Positions 24,483-33,404 are shown, counted from the first letter of the stretch. The stretch is DNA of 51,255 nucleotides from CAZWUK01 sp964636685 (GCA_964636685.1 CAZWUK010000005.1:1-51255), one strand, 5' to 3'. The notes: generated from the letters alone by a model not told the origin. Numbers and translations are program-made.

Positions 24483-24653
24483 ATGAAAACGCTCGCAATG
24501 GGGCTTGGCATGGTTGCAGGCGCTGCGATCACGCTGACCGTAATCAACACCATGTATCCCGACATTCCACGGAGAATGATGCGCGACGGACGCCGTATGG
24601 CGCGTCAAACACGAAAAACATTCTCGGAATTTAGCGACATGGTCGGGAGGTAA
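24483..24653 (+). CDS. Small membrane protein, 56 aa
   Basis: MKTLAMGLGMVAGAAITLTV forms one N-terminal hydrophobic helix and is followed by a strongly basic tail (RRMMRDGRRMARQTRKT). GAGGTG precedes the ATG at 24483. It comes 62 bases after iscU and before a strong hairpin, so it is probably the last gene of the isc transcript. The shape is similar to small YtxH-like envelope proteins; no function can be given. Confidence 0.6.
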   Translation: MKTLAMGLGMVAGAAITLTVINTMYPDIPRRMMRDGRRMARQTRKTFSEFSDMVGR

Positions 24654-24658
24654 CAGCA

Positions 24659-24687
24659 GGGGACGGTACAAAAAAAGTGCCGTCCCC
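24659..24687 (+). terminator. Strong hairpin after the isc operon
   Basis: Eleven base pairs, GGGGACGGTAC with GTGCCGTCCCC (one G-U), closed by seven A residues. Only a weak T-run follows. It probably ends or protects the isc transcript. Confidence 0.65.
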
Positions 24688-24731
24688 GCTTTGACAAATG
24701 GTGACAAAAGTAAGACAAATTGGCAAAATGC

Positions 24732-24760
24732 TTGACGCAAAACTTTTCATGCTATACACT
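24732..24760 (+). promoter_or_regulatory. Sigma-A promoter of yajC
   Basis: TTGACG (24732-24737), 17 bases, TACACT (24755-24760). Both hexamers are the same as those of the deoB promoter. Confidence 0.7.
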
Positions 24761-24793
24761 TAACGGGACAATTGAGGAGAGGTATGTAATTTT

Positions 24794-25120
24794 ATGAGCA
24801 CAGAAGCAGTCAGTGGATTCAGTTCCTTTTTCGGATCTTACGGCATCCTTATCATCCTGATGATCGCCATGTTTGCGATCATGATTATTCCCCAGCGCAA
24901 GCGCGAGAAGAAAGTCAAGGCGATGCTGGCGGCGCTCAAGCAGGGTGATCGCGTTCGAACCATCGGCGGCATTTACGGTACGATCAGCTCCATCAAGGAC
25001 GACGTCGTTGTTTTGCAGGTCGGCCCCGATAAGGTGAAGCTCGTCTTTGCCCGTGGCGCCATTTCACAGGTCGAGGAAGCCGGCGTCGAAAACACGATGA
25101 CAGAAGAGATTCAAGGCTGA
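24794..25120 (+). CDS. yajC: Preprotein translocase subunit YajC
   Basis: A 108-residue SecDF-associated protein with one membrane helix (about residues 14-34) followed by PQRKREKKVKAMLAALKQGDRVRTIGGIYGTI, the family signature. It assists Sec-dependent export. secD and secF do not follow; the gene ends at a palindromic terminator and faces nadE. Confidence 0.95.
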   Translation: MSTEAVSGFSSFFGSYGILIILMIAMFAIMIIPQRKREKKVKAMLAALKQGDRVRTIGGIYGTISSIKDDVVVLQVGPDKVKLVFARGAISQVEEAGVENTMTEEIQG

Positions 25121-25130
25121 TTACAAGCAT

Positions 25131-25168
25131 AATCAAAACCGCACAGAGTACTCTGTGCGGTTTTGATT
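25131..25168. terminator. Perfect 38-base palindrome, bidirectional terminator
   Basis: The sequence from AATCAAAACC to GGTTTTGATT is exactly its own reverse complement over 38 bases. With A-runs and T-runs at the two ends it can stop transcription of both yajC and the converging nadE. Confidence 0.85.
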
Positions 25169-25205
25169 TGACCGTTCTTAAAATATTACTAAAAATGTGG
25201 AGTTG

Positions 25206-27101
25206 TTACGTTTCCTGCCAGTCGGCGCCTATCGCGTCGCTCGGCATTCGCCAGTCGCCGCGCGGAGAGAGTGCCACGCTGCCGATCCGCGGGCCGTCGG
25301 GGAGGCATGAACGCTTAAATTGCTGGGAAAAGAATCTGTGCACAAACACCCGATACCAGCGTCGGATCGTCTCAGCGTCGTAGACGCCGGCAAAAGCGTG
25401 GATCGCAAGCCGAATGATCTTTTCCGGCGCTTCCCCTCTGCGAATGACGTGGTAGAGATAAAAGTCGTTGAGCGCATATGACCCCACGACATCCTCTGTA
25501 ATCTGGGAGATCTCACCGTTCTTGGGAGGAAGCAGCTCGGGACTTACAGGCGTGTCCACAATATCGTTTAGCACATCCGCAAGCATTTTGTCATCGCTGC
25601 GGCGCGCGAGGCTCAAGAGCATGCAGCGAATCATGGTCTTTGGAACGCCTGCGTTTACGCCGTACATCGACATGTGATCGCCGTTGTAGGTTGCAAACCC
25701 CAATGCCAGTTCCGAAAGATCTCCCGTGCCGATCACCATGCCGGACACCATATTCGCCATGTCCATGAGCACCTGCGTGCGCTCCCGCGCCTGCGCGTTT
25801 TCAAAGACAACGTCCGGCGTTGTGAGATCGTGCCCTAAATCCTTAAGGTGCTGTGTTACGGAAGGCGTAATATCGATCTCCCGCAGCGGGATTTGCAAAG
25901 CGTCGCACAGAATCTCCGCATTGCCGTGCGTTCGCCTGGAGGTGCCAAAGCAAGGCATTGTAATTGCTACAATATCAGCTGCCGGACGTTCCAGCAGGCG
26001 CAGTGCTTCCTTTGCGACAAGCAGCGCCAGCGTAGAATCGACGCCGCCCGATACGCCGACGACCAGTTTTTTTGCGTTGGTGTGCTGAATCCGCTTTTTC
26101 AGTCCGTGCGCCTGAATGGCGAGCGTTTCGTCGGTACGGTGATCCTGCGCTGTTTTGAACGGCGCGACAAAGGGGTACGCCGGCACGATACGCGTCAGTC
26201 GTGTTTCCGAAAGCGGCAGCGAGAAATGGACGCGCTGAATATCGGCGTCATTTCTGCCGCACTTGTTGAGCCGGCGGCGTTCCCGCGAAAGGAAGGAAAG
26301 ATCCAGATCTGTCGCGACATAGCCCTTGCCAAACGGCGGCGCCTCGTCAACAAGATCGCCGTCCTCGGCTACGATGCAGTGACCGGAAAAAACGAGATCC
26401 GTCGTGCTTTCCCCTTCGCCGGCGCTGCAAAAAACGTAGGCGCTTGTTGTGCGGGCACTTTGGGATGTGACGATCATGCGGCGGTAATCGCTCTTTGTGA
26501 CGGCTTCGTCGCTGGCGCTGAGGTTCACAAGAACGCTTGCGCCATTTTCGGCAAGCTTTGTGGAAGGCGGGAGCGGAACCCAAAGATCTTCACAGATTTC
26601 TACGCCGATGGCGAACGCCGGCATGGTATCGCAGACGAAAATCAGTTTGTTTCCGAACGGCGCATCTTGATCCAGAAGCCGGATGACGCCGTTTTCTTCC
26701 GGTGCAGGAGAAAAGAAGCGTTTTTCATAGAATTCGCCGTAGTTCGGTAAAAAGGTTTTCGGCACCACGCCGAGAATCCGCCCGTTTTGCAAGACGGCTG
26801 CGCAGTTATACAGCAGATGATTTTTTACAAGCGGCGCACCGACGACCACGATTTCCGGATGTCCGGCGGTTTCTTCAACGATAGAAGCCAGCGCCTTCAG
26901 AACGCCGTTTTGCAGCGCGTCCTGCAACAGAAGATCTTGACAGGTATACCCCGAGAGACAAAGCTCCGATAGCACGACAAGCATTGCGCCATCCTCGCGC
27001 GCCTGACGAATGCGGCATATGATCGCGTCTTTGTTGTATTGACAGTCCGCAACGCGGATAACCGGCGTCGCCGCGGCGGCTTTGAGTATACCCTGCTGCA
27101 T
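25206..27101 (-). CDS. nadE: Glutamine-dependent NAD+ synthase
   Basis: Makes NAD from deamido-NAD, ATP and glutamine. The 631-residue protein is the two-domain form. An N-terminal nitrilase-like glutaminase (residues 1-290) has its Glu in LSELCLSGYTC and its Cys in GVEICEDLWVP. The synthetase domain follows, with the ATP-pyrophosphatase loop GVSGGVDSTLALL. GGAGGC precedes the ATG and a consensus promoter lies upstream. The gene converges on yajC. Confidence 0.96.
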   Translation of the reverse strand: MQQGILKAAAATPVIRVADCQYNKDAIICRIRQAREDGAMLVVLSELCLSGYTCQDLLLQDALQNGVLKALASIVEETAGHPEIVVVGAPLVKNHLLYNCAAVLQNGRILGVVPKTFLPNYGEFYEKRFFSPAPEENGVIRLLDQDAPFGNKLIFVCDTMPAFAIGVEICEDLWVPLPPSTKLAENGASVLVNLSASDEAVTKSDYRRMIVTSQSARTTSAYVFCSAGEGESTTDLVFSGHCIVAEDGDLVDEAPPFGKGYVATDLDLSFLSRERRRLNKCGRNDADIQRVHFSLPLSETRLTRIVPAYPFVAPFKTAQDHRTDETLAIQAHGLKKRIQHTNAKKLVVGVSGGVDSTLALLVAKEALRLLERPAADIVAITMPCFGTSRRTHGNAEILCDALQIPLREIDITPSVTQHLKDLGHDLTTPDVVFENAQARERTQVLMDMANMVSGMVIGTGDLSELALGFATYNGDHMSMYGVNAGVPKTMIRCMLLSLARRSDDKMLADVLNDIVDTPVSPELLPPKNGEISQITEDVVGSYALNDFYLYHVIRRGEAPEKIIRLAIHAFAGVYDAETIRRWYRVFVHRFFSQQFKRSCLPDGPRIGSVALSPRGDWRMPSDAIGADWQET

Positions 27102-27133
27102 AAAGTGCCTCCATTTGTTCTATTTCGGTTTTC

Positions 27134-27162
27134 ATTGTATTCTGCCCCGTATTTTGTGTCAA
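27134..27162 (-). promoter_or_regulatory. Sigma-A promoter of nadE
   Basis: On the minus strand, TTGACA (27157-27162), 17 bases and TACAAT (27134-27139), 32 bases before the start codon. Confidence 0.85.
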
Positions 27163-27238
27163 TACGCGAGGGAGAGATACAATAGCTGGAAACGCCATGA
27201 AAATTTCATATTTTACATATCGATTCCGAAACAAGATA

Positions 27239-27247
27239 TGTTATAAT
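27239..27247 (+). promoter_or_regulatory. Extended -10 promoter for the small gene at 27282
   Basis: TG-T-TATAAT (27239-27247) is an extended -10 box. No convincing -35 lies at the right distance; ATTCCGAAA occupies 27223-27231. Confidence 0.6.
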
Positions 27248-27281
27248 ATATCACAGTATCAATGTTGGAGGGAATGCAAGA

Positions 27282-27479
27282 ATGCAAACCCGGGTTCGCT
27301 ACTTGGAAGGATTGCCGATTGAGGAGCCGGTATTGGATGAGACCGGCAAGCTTGCCCAGACAAAGCTGAATCAAAAAGTCGTCACCGCTTATCAGCAAAG
27401 CGGCGCTTTGCCTGCGTTGGAATTACATGAAACGATCGAAGAATATGAGACCTTCATTCGCGGACATGTAAAAAAGTAA
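27282..27479 (+). CDS. Small hypothetical protein, 65 aa
   Basis: A 65-residue soluble, acidic protein beginning MQTRVRYLEGLPIEEPVLDE and ending EEYETFIRGHVKK. GGAGGG lies nine bases before the ATG, and an extended -10 promoter sits 35 bases upstream, so the gene is likely real. I do not recognise the family. It precedes the cyclic di-AMP genes by 100 bases; a weak stem with GTCGTC/GACGAC and six T residues (27522-27561) lies between. Confidence 0.65.
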   Translation: MQTRVRYLEGLPIEEPVLDETGKLAQTKLNQKVVTAYQQSGALPALELHETIEEYETFIRGHVKK

Positions 27480-27579
27480 CGAAGAATTTCGTCGGATTGC
27501 GGCGAGAGTGTTTTATATACGGTCGTCTGCGTAATAATCATATCTGACGACGGTGTTTTTTGAGAAGGGAGGCGGGGCA

Positions 27580-28449
27580 GTGTCATTTAGCGAATTGATG
27601 CGCGCGGTATTCAGCGGCATGTCGCAATTTTCGTTTATGGACATTCTGGATATTCTTATCATTGCCGTGCTGATCTACAAACTGATCGTCTGGACGAAAG
27701 AAACCCGTGCCTACGAGGTTTTAAAGGGCATTGGCCTCTTATTTTTGATCTCGATTGCCAGCCAGCTTCTGCAGCTCAATACTCTGAGCTGGGTACTGAA
27801 CTCGATTTTGAGCACCGGTTCGATCATCATCGTTCTTTTCATCCTGTTTCAACCGGAGATCCGCCGGGTGCTGGAGCGGCTTGGACGCAGTGGAAAGCGG
27901 ATTGGCAAAGGAATATTGGATACGTCGGAGCTGGAGGCGAACGAGACGGCCCGCGAAATGCACCGGGCGATCATTTCCCTTTCCCGCCGCCGCGTGGGCG
28001 CGCTGATCGTGGTGGAGCAGAAGACTGGGCTTGGCGACATTATTTCCACCGGCACAAGGCTGGATGCAATCATCTCCGGCGCGCTGATCGAAAACATCTT
28101 TGAACCCAACACGCCTCTGCACGATGGTGCGGTGATCGTACGTGGGCAGCGGATCGTGGCAGCCGGCTGCTTTTTGCCGCTGTCGGACGATATGAGCGTA
28201 GCGCGTGAGCTTGGAACGCGGCATCGCGCGGCACTTGGCGTTTCTACGGTATCTGACAGCGTGACGATCGTCGTTTCAGAGGAGACGGGAACAATCTCCT
28301 TTGCGCGAGATGGGAAGCTCATACGATATATCGATTCAAAAGCGTTGCAGGATACTTTGGAGAGCCTGTTCATGCCCAAGAACGCGCCAGCGTTCTCCTT
28401 GAGCCTGAATTGGTTCAGAACGAGGGATAAGCATGACAAACAAGGATAA
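27580..28449 (+). CDS. cdaA: Diadenylate cyclase CdaA
   Basis: Makes the second messenger cyclic di-AMP from two ATP. The 289-residue protein has three N-terminal membrane helices (about residues 20-85) and a C-terminal DAC domain with both diagnostic motifs, DGA in TPLHDGAVIV and RHR in GTRHRAALG. The start is a GTG at 27580 following GGGAGGCGGG. cdaR overlaps its 3' end. Cyclic di-AMP controls potassium and osmolyte balance and wall homeostasis. Confidence 0.95.
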   Translation: MSFSELMRAVFSGMSQFSFMDILDILIIAVLIYKLIVWTKETRAYEVLKGIGLLFLISIASQLLQLNTLSWVLNSILSTGSIIIVLFILFQPEIRRVLERLGRSGKRIGKGILDTSELEANETAREMHRAIISLSRRRVGALIVVEQKTGLGDIISTGTRLDAIISGALIENIFEPNTPLHDGAVIVRGQRIVAAGCFLPLSDDMSVARELGTRHRAALGVSTVSDSVTIVVSEETGTISFARDGKLIRYIDSKALQDTLESLFMPKNAPAFSLSLNWFRTRDKHDKQG

Positions 28450-29725
28450 GAAGAAGGCCGCGCTGCTGGTATGGCTGAAAAACTTCTGTACGCGCAACGT
28501 TGCATTAAAGATCGTTGCGGTTGTGTTTGCCTTGCTGCTGTGGGGCTATGTTATTTCCGATCAAAAGCCGGTGCGCATCAAGACGATCACCGACGTCACG
28601 ACGAGCTTTGACGGCGAGGCGGAGCTGCTTGCACAGGGGCTGTGCGTTCGCGGCGACCGTACTGAAATCTTAAAAAACGCAACGGTGTCGGTCAAGGCAC
28701 AGATTACGAATTTTTCCTACTTAACGCCGGGCGCGGTCAATGCGACGGTCAGTCTGAAAAATATCAGCGAGGCGCGTGAATATGATCTGCCCGTACAGGC
28801 GTCGATCTCCTCTGCGCTGGGCGTTGTGCAGTCGGTTTCGCCCAATACTGTGCATGTGGAGATCGATACGCTTGTGACCAAGACCATTCCGGTGAGCACC
28901 TCTTTTTCCGGGGAGCTTCCGGCGGGCTATTGGGCGGACGTAGACGCTATGAGCGCAACGGCGAAGCTCGATATTCAGGGCGCAAAGACAGATATTTCCC
29001 AGGTAACGCGCGCGGAATGCGTTGTAGATCTGACCGGACGAACAAGTACGATCTATTCGACGTTTGACGTGATCCTATACGATGCCGACGGGCAGATGAT
29101 CTCTTCCGAAATCGTGGTCGGTACGATACCATCGTCTACGGTGCGGCTGCCGATCTACCCGATGAAGACCGTGCGCGTTGACGTCATGGGTTCGCTTGTC
29201 GGCACGGATAATCTCGCGGCAAATCATGAGATCTATTCCGTCACAGCAACGCCGGAGACGGTGCGTCTGGTCGGGGATCAGGCGCTTGTGGACGCGACGG
29301 ATACGATTTTGCTGGAGCCCATTAGCGTGTCCGGCTTGAATGCGGCGTTCTCGGTCGAATGTGAACTGATTGTTCCGGAGGGGCTGCGTCTGCTGGATGC
29401 CGATCCCGTCACGGTGCATATCGACATTCGGGAAACGGTTTTGAAACAGACGTTTGAAAAGCTTCTGATCGATGTGCAGGGATTGCCGAGAAATATGACT
29501 GCGACTCTGGATCTGGAAAGCGTTGATCTGACGGTCGAGGGGCGTATCAGTATCGTGAGTATTTTGAAACGTGCGGACATTACGGTATTTGTGGATGTGA
29601 CGGGACTCGCTGTGGGAACCTATAATCTGCCGCTGTCGCTGTTGGTGCGCGACGAGAAGGCGACGGTCGAATTGACCACCGCGCTTTCGGCGGACATGGT
29701 CACTGTTGTATTAACGAGTCCGTGA
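28433..29725 (+). CDS. cdaR: CdaA regulatory protein CdaR (YbbR)
   Basis: A 430-residue membrane-anchored regulator of CdaA. One helix near residues 22-42 is followed by four extracytoplasmic YbbR repeats of about 80-90 residues. The start overlaps cdaA by 17 bases, as expected for partners. The usual third gene, glmM, is not next; an FAD-dependent protein follows instead. Confidence 0.92.
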   Translation: MTNKDKKKAALLVWLKNFCTRNVALKIVAVVFALLLWGYVISDQKPVRIKTITDVTTSFDGEAELLAQGLCVRGDRTEILKNATVSVKAQITNFSYLTPGAVNATVSLKNISEAREYDLPVQASISSALGVVQSVSPNTVHVEIDTLVTKTIPVSTSFSGELPAGYWADVDAMSATAKLDIQGAKTDISQVTRAECVVDLTGRTSTIYSTFDVILYDADGQMISSEIVVGTIPSSTVRLPIYPMKTVRVDVMGSLVGTDNLAANHEIYSVTATPETVRLVGDQALVDATDTILLEPISVSGLNAAFSVECELIVPEGLRLLDADPVTVHIDIRETVLKQTFEKLLIDVQGLPRNMTATLDLESVDLTVEGRISIVSILKRADITVFVDVTGLAVGTYNLPLSLLVRDEKATVELTTALSADMVTVVLTSP

Positions 29726-29743
29726 CAAAGAGACGACATCACA

Positions 29744-29764
29744 GGCGGGGCGTTTCGCTCCGCC
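29744..29764 (+). terminator. GC-rich hairpin after cdaR
   Basis: GGCGGGGCG, loop TTT and CGCTCCGCC form nine pairs (one G-U). It is followed by TTCATT only, so it is a weak terminator or stability element. Confidence 0.5.
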
Positions 29765-29806
29765 TTCATTATTGGAAATGAAAAGCAAAGATTTTGGAGA
29801 ATAAAT

Positions 29807-31414
29807 ATGGCTTTTGTTATTACAGATCTGAAACAACCGCTGGAAGCGACGGATGCGGAGCTCAACCGGATTGCGGCAAATTACTGCGGCATACCGGAAA
29901 GAGCGATGCAATCGCTTCGTATTGTACGCCGTTCTCTGGATGCGAGACGAAAAAACGATATCCATTTCCGCGTAAATGTGCGTGTCGAAATCGACCCCGC
30001 GACGGAACAACAGCTGCTCAGACGCAACGATGCGCATATCGTACGGGAGGAGGCCCCGCGTTTGGAACCGCTCTTGCTTGGCACGCGTCAGCTGCGCGGA
30101 CGTGTTATCGTAGCAGGGCTGGGGCCGGGTGGATTGTTTGCTGCGTATCAGCTGGCGAAGTACGGCTACCGTCCGCTGATTGTCGAGCGAGGCAAAGCGA
30201 TGGACGAGCGGGTACGCGACGTCGAACAATACTGGTGCGGCCATGGCCTTGAGCCGGACAGCAACGTGATGTTTGGCGAAGGCGGCGCGGGTACGTTTTC
30301 CGACGGGAAGCTAACCACCCGTATCAAAGATCCGAGAAGTGCCGATTGCCTGGAAATTTTGCAAAAATGCGGTGCGCCTTCTTCGATTGGAGTAGACGCC
30401 AAGCCGCATATCGGAACGGATCTGCTGCGCGAGGTTGTGAAAAACCTGCGCAAGAAGATCGAGACGCTTGGCGGAGAAGTACGGTTTTCTACAGCGCTGA
30501 CGGGATTTGAAACGGATGCCAACGGGATAACGACTGCGATTTTGCATACGTCTGCCGGAGATGAGCGCATGGAAACGAACGCAATCCTGCTGGCGATCGG
30601 ACAGGGCGCGCGTGACACCTATCGGATGCTTTATGACAAGGGAGTTGCAATGGCGCCGAAGCCGTTTGCCGTAGGCGTGCGCGCGGAGCATCCGCAGGAG
30701 CTTGTCAATCGCGCACAGTTTGGAACGTTCTTCGATCATCCGCGTCTCGGCGCCGCGGAATATCGGCTCACCGCGAAAAGCGGTACGCGGGGCGTGTATA
30801 CCTTTTGTATGTGCCCGGGCGGTCTTGTGGTAGCGGCGGCTTCTCATCAGGGACAGGTGGTTGTCAACGGCATGAGCAATCATGCCCGCGATGCAAAAAA
30901 CGCTAATTCCGCGATTGTGGTACAGGTGTTCCCGGAAGACTTTGGTCAAGATGCGCTGGACGGCGTGCGCTTTGCCGAGCACTTGGAGCAGGCTGCGTTT
31001 CAGCTGGGCGGAGGACAGGATGCTGCGCCGGCGGCACGGTATGCGGATTTTCGACAGCACCGGGCGACCAAGCGTTTTTCTGCTGTTGCTCCAAGCTATC
31101 GACCGGGTGTGACGGGCGCCGATCTCTGGCAATGTCTGCCGGAGTTTGTTGCACAGGGCGTAGCGGACGGCATGGCGGCATTTGGGCGGCAGCTGCGGGG
31201 CTACGATTTGCCGGACGCCGTATTGACGGCGGTGGAAAGCCGAACCAGCGCACCGCTTCGCATTTTACGCGGTGAGGACGGACAATCCGTTTCGCATCCC
31301 GGGCTGTATCCCATTGGCGAGGGCGCGGGATATGCTGGCGGAATCGTGAGTGCGGCGGTAGACGGCATGGCGTCGGCAGAACAAGTGATGCTTCGATTTG
31401 CTCCGACAATATAA
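29807..31414 (+). CDS. FAD-dependent dehydrogenase-like protein
   Basis: A 535-residue flavoprotein. An N-terminal region of about 95 residues is followed by the dinucleotide-binding loop VAGLGPGGLFAAYQLAKYG, then GEGGAGTFSDGKLTTRI, and GAGYAGGIVSAAVDGM near the C terminus. This large uncharacterised family often lies between the cdaA-ybbR pair and glmM in Clostridia. Substrate is unknown; it may be a reductase or dehydrogenase. The ATG follows TTTTGGAGAA. Confidence 0.85.
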   Translation: MAFVITDLKQPLEATDAELNRIAANYCGIPERAMQSLRIVRRSLDARRKNDIHFRVNVRVEIDPATEQQLLRRNDAHIVREEAPRLEPLLLGTRQLRGRVIVAGLGPGGLFAAYQLAKYGYRPLIVERGKAMDERVRDVEQYWCGHGLEPDSNVMFGEGGAGTFSDGKLTTRIKDPRSADCLEILQKCGAPSSIGVDAKPHIGTDLLREVVKNLRKKIETLGGEVRFSTALTGFETDANGITTAILHTSAGDERMETNAILLAIGQGARDTYRMLYDKGVAMAPKPFAVGVRAEHPQELVNRAQFGTFFDHPRLGAAEYRLTAKSGTRGVYTFCMCPGGLVVAAASHQGQVVVNGMSNHARDAKNANSAIVVQVFPEDFGQDALDGVRFAEHLEQAAFQLGGGQDAAPAARYADFRQHRATKRFSAVAPSYRPGVTGADLWQCLPEFVAQGVADGMAAFGRQLRGYDLPDAVLTAVESRTSAPLRILRGEDGQSVSHPGLYPIGEGAGYAGGIVSAAVDGMASAEQVMLRFAPTI

Positions 31415-31429
31415 GTTTACAATTCCGAA

Positions 31430-31458
31430 ATGACAAAAAAACGCAGTGGGTGTATAAT
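31430..31458 (+). promoter_or_regulatory. Sigma-A promoter of the tandem beta-propeller genes
   Basis: ATGACA (31430-31435), 17 bases, TATAAT (31453-31458). The predicted start near 31465 makes an ATG at 31467 unlikely as the translation start of the next gene. Confidence 0.7.
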
Positions 31459-31550
31459 AAAAATTCATGAATCATGCCGTTGTGTTGATGACGGCGATCA
31501 GTTCTAGGCTTCGGAAGATGCAAACACAGCCGAAGCGGAGGAGGCATATT

Positions 31551-33386
31551 TTGGATTCACAGCAATACAGACAGCAGCAGCATCGAAGGAAGCGCCATAA
31601 GAAGCGCCGCGTTCGTCTTCAGCCAAGGTTCTTTATCGTTCTGCTTCTGCTTGTAGTCGCCATTGTTTTGATGGTCGTCCTTGTCAGCAGTATCACAAAG
31701 GGCGGCACGGATTCTCAACAGCAATCGTCCGGCGGACTGTTTTCACAGCTATTTGCAACGGCAACGCCGTCTCCGACGCCGACGCCGTCTCCAACGCCGA
31801 CGCCGTCTCCAACACCGAAATTCAATATTCCGGCAGCGAGCAACGAGACAAATCCAACCAATTGGGGCTATGAGACGCAGCTCGAGGTCAATGGCGCGCA
31901 GGTGGATTCCTATACGCGTGAGACGCCGATCGTGTTTGATATTGGAGAGACATATACCAATGTACAGGGCATCGTGACCTTCCGCGGAAACAATTTCCGC
32001 GAGGGCGCCGCATATGGCACGGCAGCCGTTACCTCCAAAACCCTGTCGAAGCTCTGGGAGGTTGAGACCGGCGAATTGATGACTGGAACCAGCAAGGGCG
32101 ACGCGACCAAGACCTGGACGGGCAGCGGCTGGGTTGGACAGCCTTTAATTGTCTGCTGGCCGGAGAGCACCAAGAAGATCATGAATCTGTATGACTGGGC
32201 AAAGAGCAAGCAGGGTCTTGTCGAGGTCATTCTGGCGACCATGGACGGCAATGTCTACTTTCTAGATCTAGACACCGGTGAACCAACGCGCCCGCTTTTG
32301 AACATCGGCATGCCCTTCAAGGGCGCGGGCGCACTGGATCCGCGCGGTTATCCGATCCTGTATCTCGGTTCGGGCGACGATTATGAAAATGACGCCCAGA
32401 AATCGCGTGCAATGGCATATAGTCTGATCGATTTTTCGCGGCTGTATGAATTTGGCAAATCCGCCGATCCGTTTTCGATTCGTATTTGGCATGCCTATGA
32501 CAGTTCCCCGCTTGTGGACGCCGAGACGGATACGCTTATCTATCCAGGCGAGAACGGCATTTTGTATACGATTCAGTTGAATACCAACTATGATGAAAAT
32601 GCCGGAACACTGACGATGAACCCAACCGAGGTCGTCAAGCTGCGCTATCGAGCGTCCCGTTCCACCACCGTCAGCACATCTGAATACAAGTACTGGCTGG
32701 GGTATGAGGACAGCATCGTCACCTGGGGCGAATATGGCTATTTAAGCACCAACGACGGCTTCTTACAGTGCATCAACCTCAACACGATGCAGATCGTCTG
32801 GGTACAGGATATTCTCGATGACGCAAATGGGACGATCGTTCTGGAGGAGGACGAGGCAAACCGTACCGCGTATCTTTACTTGGGGGTATCGCTGCATTTT
32901 ACCAAAGATGGAAGCGATCAGGGCATAACGCCGTTTTACAAGATCGACGCCACGACCGGTGAGATCCTCTGGCAATATAATGTAACGGTGAATACCGTTT
33001 CCGGCGTTTCCGGCGGCATTCAGGCGACCGCGGTGCTGGGACAGAACAGCATCGGTGATCTTGTGATCGTTCCGTTTGCAAGAACGCCGAATCGGGACGA
33101 CGGCATTCTTGTAGCGATTGACAAAAACAGCGGAAAAGCCCGCTGGACTTATACGATGGCGAACTATGCGTGGAGTTCGCCGGTGGCGGTCTATGACGAT
33201 TCCGGCAACGCATATATCGTGCAGGCGGATAATGCCGGCAAGGTACATCTGTTGGACGGCATGACGGGGAAGGAGCTGGCGACATTTGACGCAGAACGCA
33301 ATTGCGAAGCGTCGCCATGCGTGTATGGCAATACCATTGTCATCGGAACACGCGGCATGAAGATATTCGGTATCCGTATTTCCTAG
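31551..33386 (+). CDS. Membrane-anchored PQQ-like beta-propeller protein, copy 1
   Basis: A protein of 611 residues: a very basic cytoplasmic N terminus (RRKRHKKRRVR), one membrane helix at about 27-50, a Ser/Thr/Pro linker with (TPSP)n repeats, then a large extracytoplasmic PQQ-like repeat domain (segments such as YKIDATTGEILWQYN, VAIDKNSGKARWTY, VHLLDGMTGKELATF). I choose the TTG at 31551 because GGAGGAGG lies six bases upstream. No tryptophan-docking or enzymatic motif was seen; it probably binds or scaffolds at the cell surface. A second copy follows 18 bases later. Confidence 0.75.
   Translation: MDSQQYRQQQHRRKRHKKRRVRLQPRFFIVLLLLVVAIVLMVVLVSSITKGGTDSQQQSSGGLFSQLFATATPSPTPTPSPTPTPSPTPKFNIPAASNETNPTNWGYETQLEVNGAQVDSYTRETPIVFDIGETYTNVQGIVTFRGNNFREGAAYGTAAVTSKTLSKLWEVETGELMTGTSKGDATKTWTGSGWVGQPLIVCWPESTKKIMNLYDWAKSKQGLVEVILATMDGNVYFLDLDTGEPTRPLLNIGMPFKGAGALDPRGYPILYLGSGDDYENDAQKSRAMAYSLIDFSRLYEFGKSADPFSIRIWHAYDSSPLVDAETDTLIYPGENGILYTIQLNTNYDENAGTLTMNPTEVVKLRYRASRSTTVSTSEYKYWLGYEDSIVTWGEYGYLSTNDGFLQCINLNTMQIVWVQDILDDANGTIVLEEDEANRTAYLYLGVSLHFTKDGSDQGITPFYKIDATTGEILWQYNVTVNTVSGVSGGIQATAVLGQNSIGDLVIVPFARTPNRDDGILVAIDKNSGKARWTYTMANYAWSSPVAVYDDSGNAYIVQADNAGKVHLLDGMTGKELATFDAERNCEASPCVYGNTIVIGTRGMKIFGIRIS
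31764..31817 (+). repeat. Three 18-base tandem repeats encoding Thr-Pro-Ser-Pro linker
   Basis: Three near-identical units beginning ACGCCGTCTCC in frame within the first beta-propeller gene. They code for the flexible TPSPTP linker between membrane helix and propeller. Such repeats can change in number by slippage. Confidence 0.9.
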
Positions 33387-33404
33387 AGAAAGGGGCATTT
33401 GCTG

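Noticed and set aside
24659..24687. The GGGGACGG hairpin as a transposon end
   Set aside because: No transposase, no matching partner end and no target duplication were seen; it fits an operon end better.
25848..26750. A 300-codon plus-strand open frame inside nadE
   Set aside because: nadE on the minus strand is complete and well conserved; this frame has no motif or ribosome site.
31467..31469. ATG at 31467 as the start of the first beta-propeller protein
   Set aside because: It lies at the predicted transcription start and has no ribosome site, whereas the TTG at 31551 has GGAGGAGG at the right distance.
31764..31817. Short tandem repeats as a CRISPR or other non-coding array
   Set aside because: The units are 18 bases, have no spacers, lie in frame and encode a Thr-Pro-Ser-Pro linker.
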